Source: Symbiotaphrina buchneri | Lineage: Eukaryota > Ascomycota > Symbiotaphrinales > Symbiotaphrinaceae | Direction of reading: 5' to 3' | NCBI GenBank assembly: GCA_001599915.1 | Contig: BCIG01000001.1 | Coordinates: forward strand, 1,116,001 to 1,180,000 | DNA length: 64,000 bases | Part shown: piece after piece, positions 12,178-20,166 of the stretch | How the letters are laid out: each line of letters begins with the position of its first letter | Numbering within the stretch: position 1 is the first letter of the stretch | Translations under genes and position numbers: made by a program | The notes under the pieces: model-generated | Database searches by the model: none | What the model was told of the DNA's origin: nothing | Seen by the model: the letters and a program-made list of their open reading frames with translations, nothing else

Positions 12178-13089
12178 TGGCCCAAAAGTTATGTTTAAAC
12201 GGATCATGGCTAAAAGTTATGTGAAGAATTGTGGATCCTGCTTGAATAATGGTATACCCCTTCTGGTCGGAAGATAAGGGAGAGAGCATGTACATTCAAG
12301 GTTATATACACTCAGTTAAGGTTGGAGATACTGTTTCCCGCCCGTTCCTAATAATCACAGCCCTGAGCCTAGCTGCTGGCTCGCTGGGCTGCGGCGTTTT
12401 TTCGGAGGTGGTGCATGATTGGTCTCTGTCGTGTTCCGTATGAAATAAATTCGCATGGCAGCCTTGGCGAAGGATGAACCCGGAGGCCTGATCGTAATAA
12501 TACCAATCAATATTCGTGAAGTGGGCAGACCTGTTCGGGTGTTGATCTTCTATCATTAACGGCTCATGTGCTCTAAAAACAAGAATTACCAACTCATTGA
12601 AGGGCCTGGGCAGGGCGGTGCGCCATATTGGCTTCATTCGGGCTCCGTGTGAGTCGATGCGCGGCTCCGCACCTGAAATCGGTCCGAGAATCTTGTCGTG
12701 CAGGGAGCTTGACAGCATATCTAAGAGTCTGGGAATGGAGCATTGGGAGCTATAGGTCAGCTTGTTCAGGAATTACACAGGAAAGTAATTCTCGGCCGGT
12801 GGACGAGCTGGTTGCTCTCTACAACGACAGGGTAGAGGAAATCAGCGGGGCAAGAAAAGAATCGGAGGCAGAGTCTTCTATAATCCCAGAGGCATCAAGA
12901 CACATCTGGACAGTTAATCAGGAACAGAGTGAAGGCCAACCGGCTTACAATCTCCGGCAGGACCTGGTAAGCAAGACAGCGACGCCAGTTCAAGGAGACC
13001 GTCGCCAGTACAGGATCATATATCGGGAAGCACAGGAAACGCTTTCGGCAGCTTTCAAGCAGGCACAGCCGCTACTTCGCACGAAAAGG
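12178..13089 (+). other. pyrG 3' region and tRNase Z leader; open frame without ATG from 12628
   Basis: From 12628 the tRNase Z frame is open for 154 codons but contains no ATG until 13090. The real N-terminus may come from an upstream exon. One candidate starts at ATG 12565, with a good GTGAGT donor near 12649 and an acceptor after CTATAG near 12754 that keeps the frame. Without transcripts this cannot be decided. Confidence 0.4.
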
Positions 13090-16000
13090 ATGCGGTCATA
13101 CGTACAATTCGTTACTACGCCGACGGCGGACACGCCTGGCACGACCCTACTGTTGCATTTCGACAACAAGCGTTATCTCATCGGGAACATCTCGGAGGGG
13201 ACACAGCGAGCTTGCGTACAGAGGTCTATCAGGTTGACCAAGGTGTCGGATATTTTTCTGACTGGCAAGACCGAATGGTCAAATACAGGAGGATTAATAG
13301 GCATGATTCTGTCTCTTGCGGATGCCACAACAGCCGCAGTGCAATCCGAGTTGGAGGCCCAAAAAGAAAAGTTCACCACCTTCCAACGGCAGCATGCCAA
13401 GAAGCTCAAAAGACCTTTGAACACAGAGGAGCAGGAGGAGCTCGCTCGGGTATGGGAGGAGAAGATAAAAGAGCAAGGCGTACCAGAAAAGCCCACTCTC
13501 CGAATTCATGGAGGCCCAAATCTGACGCATACTCTGGCCACAGCCCGACGTTTTGTCTTTCGTAAGGGCATGCCAGTGTCTGCAAATGAATTTGATGAGA
13601 GTGGTGAAGTGCGAACATCCGATGAGTTTCCTCCTTCTTGGTCTGATCAGAACATAAAAGTCTGGGCCATGTCAATCAAACCTTCGACGTCTCTTCCAGC
13701 GAACTCGATGCCACGGCCAATGAGTCCTCGTAAAAGGAGTTGGGATGAAATAGGTGGAGCTAACCAAGCCTCCCTTCCTCGAAGTACGACATTGCAGAAG
13801 AATCAAAAACATGACCAAATCCGTCAAGCAGTGGTTTCGGAGATGTTCGACTCAGCTTGGCGGCTTGACGCTTTGGTCGAGTCCAAGCTTGCAGATGTCA
13901 AGCAGCCCGCGGCCATGTTCGTCCGAAACCCTGACACTGGCCACCTTGAAAGTTACAGCGGGCCATTGTCGGATGGGCAAGGTGGTATACCCGATGTTAC
14001 CGTGCTTGTGCGGACCCCTTGGCCGGGTGCAATGGTGCAAACTCTACCGCCTACCCAGCCGTCACCGGATGCTTTGTCTTATATCATCAGAAATCACCCG
14101 CAGCGGGGAAAGTTCCTGCCGCAGAAGGCCAAGGAACTGAATGTGGCGATGGGGCGGAAGTGGTCCGAGTTGTCGAACGGCAGAAGTGTCCTTTCAGAGG
14201 ATGGGCAGACTATAACTCCGGAGCAAGTCCTGGCGGCCGGTCGAGAAGGGAATGGTCTGGCTGTTGTCGATCTACCAAGCTGCGAGTATGTGGAAAATCT
14301 CATCAGCAGGCCGGAATGGCAGTCAAGCCAAGTCATGGACGGCGTTGGAGCTATAGCTTGGATTCTAGGGCCCGGAGTGCTTGCAGACGAAAGGCTCCAA
14401 GGCTTCGTTCGGAAGTTCAACCACCTGAAGCACGTCTTCTCATCTCCGGATTGCTGTTCGAACTATCTTGCCCTGGATTCAGCTGCGGCGGCCGCATTCA
14501 GGCTTAACATGATTCATGATTCTGTTTTCCCGCGGCCCGTTTTCGAAAATGAAATCAGCCCGCAAGTCGTAGGTCCATCCACGCCTTTGCCAACGAAGCT
14601 GTCAGAGACCGGTGAAGTCCGAGCAGCGAAAAGAGGCCAGATGTTACAGCTGGAACCAAATCTCTCCTTCCAGGATAACACTATTGTGGCTCCACTTGAC
14701 ACCAATACGGTCTTCAGGGAAACATCGGACGATGTAGCCAGACTGGCCCGTGACGCCAGAGCCGGGCTGGAGGCGACTGCTGTCAAGCAGGAATTGGACG
14801 AACGACAGAAAGATATACCAAGTCAAAACGCCGAGGTAATCAGTCTCGGCACGGGCTCTGCATTGCCATCCAAATATAGGAACGTGTCCGCAACACTTTT
14901 GAGAGTCCCTGGATATGGCTCGTACCTTTTTGATGCTGGTGAGAATACCATGGGTCAGTTATGGAGGGGTTTCCCAAAGGAGGAACTTTCAGAGGTCCTC
15001 CGCGATCTGAGAATGATTTGGATAAGCCACTTACATGCAGACCATCATTTGGGGACCGCTTCGGTCATAAGAGCGTGGTATAATAAAATGTATGGGAAGG
15101 AGAATGTGCCTGGGCCTGGCGAGATCCCTACAAACAGTGAACAGATCCAGAAGATCTTAGACAAAGAGCAACGATTGTTCGTGGTATCAGACTGGGCCAT
15201 GATCAGCTGGCTCAAGGAATACTCTGAAGTGGAGGATTTTGGGCATCACAAGATTGTACCGCTTAAGATCACAGCAGCTCGGGTATCGGAAAATAAAATG
15301 TCTGAGCTATGGTGGGAAGACACGCAAGTCGGCTTCAATACCGTTGACGAGTCTTTGAATACAGTCATGCGAGCAACAACAGGCCTTGTCGATATCCAGG
15401 CAGTGTCGGTTAATCACTGCCACGGGGCTAAGGCTGTATCTTTGACATTCGACAACGGGTTCAAGGTTTCCTACAGTGGGGACTGTCGACCCTCACAACG
15501 CTTTGTGGAGATCGGCAAGGGCTCGACGCTCCTGATCCACGAGGCTACCTTCGACGACGAACTCCTCGGTGATGCAAAAGCTAAGAAGCACTCCACGACC
15601 AAGGAGGCCCTCGGCGTGGGAACGGCCATGGGCGCCAACCGTGTGCTCCTGACGCACTTCAGCCAGCGCTACGCGAAGATTCCTGTAATGGACAACGTCG
15701 ACGGGGAAGAGCCGGTAATAGAAGATGGAGCAGAGGACGATGCAGAAACGGGTGATGCGCCTATGGAAGACACATCCGCTGCTGCTCCTGTCGACCATTC
15801 AGCCGTACCAAACGGCAAGATCACAGAGGCTGACGTAGGCTCGAAAGCTGTGGTGAAGATACGCGCCAAGGGCGACATGAAAGTGGCCGTAGCGTTCGAT
15901 TATATGAGAGTGAAGGTCGGAGAGATTGCGCATTTGGAGCATTACACGCCAGCATTACTGAAGTTGTATGAAGAAGCTGAAGTCGAGGAGAAGACCGGTG

Positions 16001-16092
16001 AACTCGAGCCTGAAGCAGCGATTGAGTTGCAGAAGCCGGCAAAAGGGGAGAAGAAACAAAAGGGCAAGAAGGAAAAGAAGCCTCAACCATAG
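13090..16092 (+). CDS. trz1: Long-form tRNase Z (tRNA 3' endonuclease, ELAC2/Trz1)
   Basis: Removes 3' trailers from precursor tRNAs in nucleus and mitochondria. 1000 residues from the first ATG (MRSYVQFVTT), as expected for the long form: a degenerate N-terminal metallo-beta-lactamase half and an active C-terminal half. The N half has TPGTTLLLHFD and ISEGTQRACVQRSI, typical of this family. The C half has LGTGSALPSKYRN, the zinc motif HLHADHHLG (about residue 647), NHCHGAKA, YSGDCRPS, HEATFDD and LTHFSQRYAK. The C-terminal 150 residues hold an acidic segment and a Lys-rich tail. Single exon in this reading. The N-terminus is uncertain because the frame stays open upstream to 12628 without an ATG. 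Confidence 0.93.
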   Translation: MRSYVQFVTTPTADTPGTTLLLHFDNKRYLIGNISEGTQRACVQRSIRLTKVSDIFLTGKTEWSNTGGLIGMILSLADATTAAVQSELEAQKEKFTTFQRQHAKKLKRPLNTEEQEELARVWEEKIKEQGVPEKPTLRIHGGPNLTHTLATARRFVFRKGMPVSANEFDESGEVRTSDEFPPSWSDQNIKVWAMSIKPSTSLPANSMPRPMSPRKRSWDEIGGANQASLPRSTTLQKNQKHDQIRQAVVSEMFDSAWRLDALVESKLADVKQPAAMFVRNPDTGHLESYSGPLSDGQGGIPDVTVLVRTPWPGAMVQTLPPTQPSPDALSYIIRNHPQRGKFLPQKAKELNVAMGRKWSELSNGRSVLSEDGQTITPEQVLAAGREGNGLAVVDLPSCEYVENLISRPEWQSSQVMDGVGAIAWILGPGVLADERLQGFVRKFNHLKHVFSSPDCCSNYLALDSAAAAAFRLNMIHDSVFPRPVFENEISPQVVGPSTPLPTKLSETGEVRAAKRGQMLQLEPNLSFQDNTIVAPLDTNTVFRETSDDVARLARDARAGLEATAVKQELDERQKDIPSQNAEVISLGTGSALPSKYRNVSATLLRVPGYGSYLFDAGENTMGQLWRGFPKEELSEVLRDLRMIWISHLHADHHLGTASVIRAWYNKMYGKENVPGPGEIPTNSEQIQKILDKEQRLFVVSDWAMISWLKEYSEVEDFGHHKIVPLKITAARVSENKMSELWWEDTQVGFNTVDESLNTVMRATTGLVDIQAVSVNHCHGAKAVSLTFDNGFKVSYSGDCRPSQRFVEIGKGSTLLIHEATFDDELLGDAKAKKHSTTKEALGVGTAMGANRVLLTHFSQRYAKIPVMDNVDGEEPVIEDGAEDDAETGDAPMEDTSAAAPVDHSAVPNGKITEADVGSKAVVKIRAKGDMKVAVAFDYMRVKVGEIAHLEHYTPALLKLYEEAEVEEKTGELEPEAAIELQKPAKGEKKQKGKKEKKPQP

Positions 16093-16450
16093 AGGTTGCC
16101 GAGGGAAGCTCTTACTTGAGGTATAGATCAAGACATAGATAGTATGTGAGCTAAAGCTGCCGGTTCTTCCGATCATCGCAGTCTTTAGTCGACGTACACT
16201 GTGAGCCTAGATGCTTCAGATAGTCAGTGCAATCCCATCTTAGTGGACAGACCTGAGAGAACCCGGTTTATAGATCGACTCTCTGTGGCTGAGACTTTAG
16301 ACATATGTCTAAGATTGATAGTGAATTAGGCTTTGATTCTGCTAAAGCATCATGAAGGTATATATAGGCCCCAAAACTCCCCTGTTAGATCTAGAAATAT
16401 ATATCAACATATTCTCCCGCGAGAGCCATTGAAGTCCGAATCTATGTGCC
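16093..16450. other. Intergenic, convergent 3' ends
   Basis: 358 bp between tRNase Z and the hydrolase; nothing recognisable beyond expected 3' untranslated sequence. Confidence 0.6.
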
Positions 16451-17254
16451 TCATAAGTCTTTGAAATCTTCCGGTAACGGCTTCCCTTCTGCCCAAGCCT
16501 CCACGCTTCTGGCAAACAGTGACGGGTCTTGAACACCCCAAGGGTGCCTCAACAAGGGCAGTTCTACGGCTCTGCTCTCCGCGTTACCTTTCTTCATGAT
16601 GCCCACCAACATCCTGGCAGTCTCCTTACTGTCACCAGTCGGCAAAAGTCCGGACTTGGTAGCGGCGACGACCAAGGTCCGAGCCGGCACGGGCAAGATC
16701 TCGTCGTCCGAGACGAGGGTTCGGATGATCTCTCGGCACAGAGGCATTGTGCACACAGTGGTCCCTTCTGGGACGCTCGGTTGTTCCTCTTTGACATCCG
16801 TCCCGTCCATCAAGTATCGTATCAGGAAGCTTGGGGCGGCACCCTCGACCTTCTCGTTTACATACAACAGGTAAGGGAAGATCGGGTCCCACATGGAGCG
16901 CCCGAACCGGTTGAAGCCGGACACGAAGTTGGTCTCGACCAGCTCCGGATAATGCGCCGCAAGGTAGATCGCGACGTGCGATCCCAGGCTGAAACCGACG
17001 ATATGTGCTCTGCCGTCCTTGGCTTGACTGCGGATGAGGTTGGCGATGAGCTCACAGGACAGCGGGATGCCGAATGGCTTGATGGCGTGACTGCCGCCGT
17101 GGGAGGGCAGGTCAGGGATCAAGACGTGATAATTGGGTAGGTTCTCGGCGACTGGAAGCCATGAACCACTCTTTGAGAAGGCACCATGAATCAGGAGAAT
17201 GGTGCTCTTCCCGGAGGGATTGACCTCCCTATAAAATAGTGCCGGGTCTGACAT
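16451..17254 (-). CDS. Alpha/beta-hydrolase fold protein
   Basis: Single-exon alpha/beta hydrolase of 267 residues; substrate unknown. Visible motifs: the oxyanion-hole region LLIHGAFSKSG, the nucleophile elbow GFSLGSHVA (GxSxG) and a late His in LLRHPWGVQDP as the likely catalytic base. The acid residue is not certain. No signal peptide or PTS1 (ends FKDL), so probably cytosolic. The frame stays open to an ATG at 17572, which would add 106 residues of low-complexity, non-family sequence reaching into the promoter of the divergent molybdopterin gene; the ATG at 17254 (MSDPALFYRE), just before the fold, is preferred. Confidence 0.8.
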   Translation of the reverse strand: MSDPALFYREVNPSGKSTILLIHGAFSKSGSWLPVAENLPNYHVLIPDLPSHGGSHAIKPFGIPLSCELIANLIRSQAKDGRAHIVGFSLGSHVAIYLAAHYPELVETNFVSGFNRFGRSMWDPIFPYLLYVNEKVEGAAPSFLIRYLMDGTDVKEEQPSVPEGTTVCTMPLCREIIRTLVSDDEILPVPARTLVVAATKSGLLPTGDSKETARMLVGIMKKGNAESRAVELPLLRHPWGVQDPSLFARSVEAWAEGKPLPEDFKDL

Positions 17255-17683
17255 ATCCTGAGGGATTAGTGACACAGTTGAAGAGGGAGTCTTGCGTCCT
17301 GGGCAGATAAGACTCCATTGAAGGATATCTACTTGATCTACGAAGCTAGGTGGCCTGCATCCTTCACGTTGTCTCCAAGCTACCCATCCCATGGCATGGT
17401 GTTCACTGCCGAATATGATGGGGGCCCCATCTGCTAAGATACCGGAACTAAGATTAACTGGGGCGGCGAATAGATAAGCACATCTTTCCCGATTGCCAAC
17501 GCCCTGACGTCCCTCAATTGGACTTAGTTTCAAGCGGGGCGTCGCCCACTCTTCAACATCGCCTCCTCCCATTCTTCTGCCTCATTTCATTTCCGAAGGC
17601 TGGTCGGTATGTTGGAGTTGCTGTGAGCTGTGGAATATTCTGTATATATCTGTTTATATGTCCCTGGTCTCGTCCTAGGACAA
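17255..17683. other. Divergent promoter, hydrolase / molybdopterin gene
   Basis: 429 bp shared upstream region. Two AGATAA (GATA-factor type) hexamers occur at 17306-17311 and 17472-17477, about the number expected by chance. Confidence 0.5.
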
Positions 17684-19063
17684 ATGGCCGAACTCTCCAG
17701 CCTACCCAGGGCTCTGCGGGCTGCACGTCCGCGGATCGCATCATTCACTGGCAAACAGAACTCCAGAGCAGGTCGACCATGCACAAATGCAGCACGTTCC
17801 CGCCGGAACCTTACTACTGCGGCCGCAGTCGGTGAGTCGGCACCAATACAACCAATCCAGGAGTATCCCCCTGAGCCTCCTTTTCCCGTCTCGCCACCGC
17901 TCAGTGAGAGGCAACAGCGGCGACGAGATGCCTTAAAAAACGCAAAGCAATTCTCCGAGTTCTTGACCGATAATTTTCAGCGACAGCATGACTATGTCCG
18001 GATCAGTGTGACGGAGCGTTGCAACTTGCGGTGTCTGTACTGCATGCCGGAAGAAGGCGTGCCGCTTTCTCCCAAGAAACATATCCTGACTACGCCCGAG
18101 ATTTTTTACCTCTCATCGCTGTTCGTCTCAGAAGGTGTGACGAAAATAAGGCTCACCGGTGGTGAGCCTACAGTGCGGCAAGACATCGTACCTATGATGC
18201 AGCAGATAGGTTCTCTGCGATCCAAGGGTCTCAAGGAGCTGGCCATCACAACAAATGGCATTTCGTTGCATCGGAAACTTGATGCAATGGCCGAAGCTGG
18301 TCTGACGGGCGTCAATCTGAGCCTGGATACTCTGGATCCTTTCCAATTCCAAATCATGACCCGGAGAAAAGGCTTTGATGCGGTGATGAGGAGCATCGAT
18401 CGCATATTGGACATGAACAGGCTTGGTGCGGGCATCAAACTCAAAGTGAATTGCGTGGTGATGCGTGGGTTGAATGATCGAGAGATAGTGGATTTTGTGG
18501 AATTGGGAAGGGAGAAAGATATTGAAGTTCGATTTATCGAGTACATGCCCTTTGGCGGAAACAAGTGGAGTGAAGGCAAGATGTACACATATCAAGAGAT
18601 GCTACAGCGAATAAGGGAGAAGTATCCGACCTTGAGGAAGGTACAGGATCACAAGAATGACACAAGCAAAACCTACGAGGTGCCGGGATTCCGGGGAAGA
18701 GTTGGCTTCATCACAAGCATGACACACAATTTCTGCGGGACTTGCAACCGGCTGCGGATAACAAGCGACGGCAATCTGAAAGTTTGTTTGTTCGGTAACA
18801 CCGAAGTCTCCCTACGGGACATTCTCCGGAAGAGCAATGGAGGAGAGCCCATCGACGATGCGGCTTTTGAAGCAATGAAGCAGTTGGAGATGGATCGGCG
18901 ACAGGGTGTTGCCGGTGCTGAAGGGCCGTTAGGCTACGGTGAAAGAGAGCGGGAGCTCCTGGAGGTGATTGGAATGGCAGTCAAGAGAAAGAAGGAGAAG
19001 CATGCTGGCATCGGCGATCTGGAGAAGATGCCTAACCGGCCTATGATTTTAATTGGTGGGTAG
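17684..19063 (+). CDS. cnxABC: GTP 3',8-cyclase, MoaA/MOCS1A domain of the molybdenum-cofactor gene
   Basis: Radical-SAM enzyme that, with MoaC, turns GTP into cyclic pyranopterin monophosphate, the first step of molybdenum cofactor synthesis (needed for nitrate reductase). 459 residues ending in Gly-Gly. An Arg/Ser/Ala-rich N-terminus (SRRNLTTAAA) looks like a mitochondrial presequence. The radical-SAM cluster motif is CNLRCLYC, followed by LTGGEP and NLSLDTLD; the C-terminal cluster Cys are in FCGTCNRLR and KVCLFG. The C-terminal LIGG matches the double glycine essential in MoaA/MOCS1A. ATG 17684 is chosen; the frame above it only has GTG. A donor GTGGGT at 19056, just before the Gly-Gly stop, would allow splicing into the downstream MoaC frame (see next entry). 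Confidence 0.95.
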   Translation: MAELSSLPRALRAARPRIASFTGKQNSRAGRPCTNAARSRRNLTTAAAVGESAPIQPIQEYPPEPPFPVSPPLSERQQRRRDALKNAKQFSEFLTDNFQRQHDYVRISVTERCNLRCLYCMPEEGVPLSPKKHILTTPEIFYLSSLFVSEGVTKIRLTGGEPTVRQDIVPMMQQIGSLRSKGLKELAITTNGISLHRKLDAMAEAGLTGVNLSLDTLDPFQFQIMTRRKGFDAVMRSIDRILDMNRLGAGIKLKVNCVVMRGLNDREIVDFVELGREKDIEVRFIEYMPFGGNKWSEGKMYTYQEMLQRIREKYPTLRKVQDHKNDTSKTYEVPGFRGRVGFITSMTHNFCGTCNRLRITSDGNLKVCLFGNTEVSLRDILRKSNGGEPIDDAAFEAMKQLEMDRRQGVAGAEGPLGYGERERELLEVIGMAVKRKKEKHAGIGDLEKMPNRPMILIGG

Positions 19064-19290
19064 GCCTCGACTTCGGTTGAAATTTCTGTCTATATACGAG
19101 GGAATGTGCATATGCGGAGCTTTCGCGGTTTCAGGGGGAGCATCGGATTCATAGGCCTGTCAGTCATATCAATGAAGCTATGAAAACAAACCTCCTTCTC
19201 CGTGCACCTCAGCTTCTTGATTAGCCGTGGGATGTCGAAGCTGATGCTGGACTGTAGATGATCGACCGAAGTCCAAGAGCGCTCCAACAG

Positions 19291-20078
19291 TTATCCCAGC
19301 ATCCCCCTCACATGTGAAACGACCTCCACCCAGGGCAGTACCATATCCATGGACGGTTATCCCAAGGCACCTGTTGCCATATCACCCACTCCCAACCTCC
19401 ACCCGCGCCTTCAGCACAGGCGCATGCTTCCAGCAAAGTTGGGAAGACGAAGTGCCTCCGAAGAACATCACGCCAACGGCGCGCCTCACGCACCTCAACC
19501 CGCAGACCTCATCCGCCCACATGGTCTCGGTGACCAGCAAGGCCTCGACACGGCGCATCGCCATTGCCGTCGGCAACCTGCAGTTCCGCGACCCTACTGT
19601 GTACGCGCTGGTGCGTGACAACGCGATGAAGAAAGGCGATGTGCTCGGCGCAGCGCGAATTGCCGGTATCATGGCGGCCAAGCGGACCAGTGAACTGATC
19701 CCCTTGTGTCACCCGATTGGACTTACGTCTGTCGGCGTAGAGGTCAAAGCCGTGCCTGGGCGGAGCGAAGGCCGTGCCGAAGGGGCAGATGAAGGGAACG
19801 GGGGAGTGCTGGGGGTTCTTGGCGGAGTCCTGGTCGAGGCTAAAGTGGAATGTGAAGGCAAGACGGGAGTGGAAATGGAGGCCTTGACCGCAGCAAGTGT
19901 GGCCCTGCTGACTGTGTATGACATGTGTAAAGCGGTGGATAAGCACATGGTCATCGGAGGCGTTGAGGTGGTGTACAAAGCTGGTGGCAAGAGTGGCACT
20001 TGGGCTTCAAAAGGTTGGCGGAGCATAGTGGATGGCAAAACAGCCGAGGAGACCACCCAGGGGCATAAGAACTCGTAG
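19291..20078 (+). CDS. cnxABC: Cyclic pyranopterin monophosphate synthase, MoaC/MOCS1B domain (probably spliced to MoaA)
   Basis: MoaC converts the MoaA product to cyclic pyranopterin monophosphate. Family motifs: LTHLNPQ, MVSVTSKASTRR, GDVLGAARIAGIMAAKRTS, LIPLCHP, GVEMEALTAASVALLTVYDM and DKHMVIGG. No in-frame ATG precedes the conserved LTHLNPQ; the first one (in SAHMVSV) would cut into the domain. The frame is therefore probably reached by splicing from MoaA: donor 19056 (GTGGGT, phase 1) to an acceptor after 19290 or 19299, both in frame, giving a fused protein of about 719 or 716 residues. This mirrors fused CnxABC of Aspergillus and human MOCS1 splice forms. The linker contains STRAFST, which resembles a mitochondrial cleavage region. 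Convergent with the PPR gene, 88 bp apart. Confidence 0.88.
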
Positions 20079-20166
20079 CTGCTCTGGGTCAGCCAGTGGG
20101 TCTTGTGCATCGTGGCTTTATTAGACTATTCTCAAATACCTATTCAAGATCGTGAGGTTGTCCCTG

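Noticed and set aside
17306-17477. Two AGATAA sites in the molybdopterin gene promoter as AreA targets
   Set aside because: About one to two such hexamers are expected by chance in a region of this size.
16451-17572. Long version of the alpha/beta hydrolase starting at 17572
   Set aside because: The added 106 residues have no fold-like pattern and would occupy the promoter shared with the molybdopterin gene.
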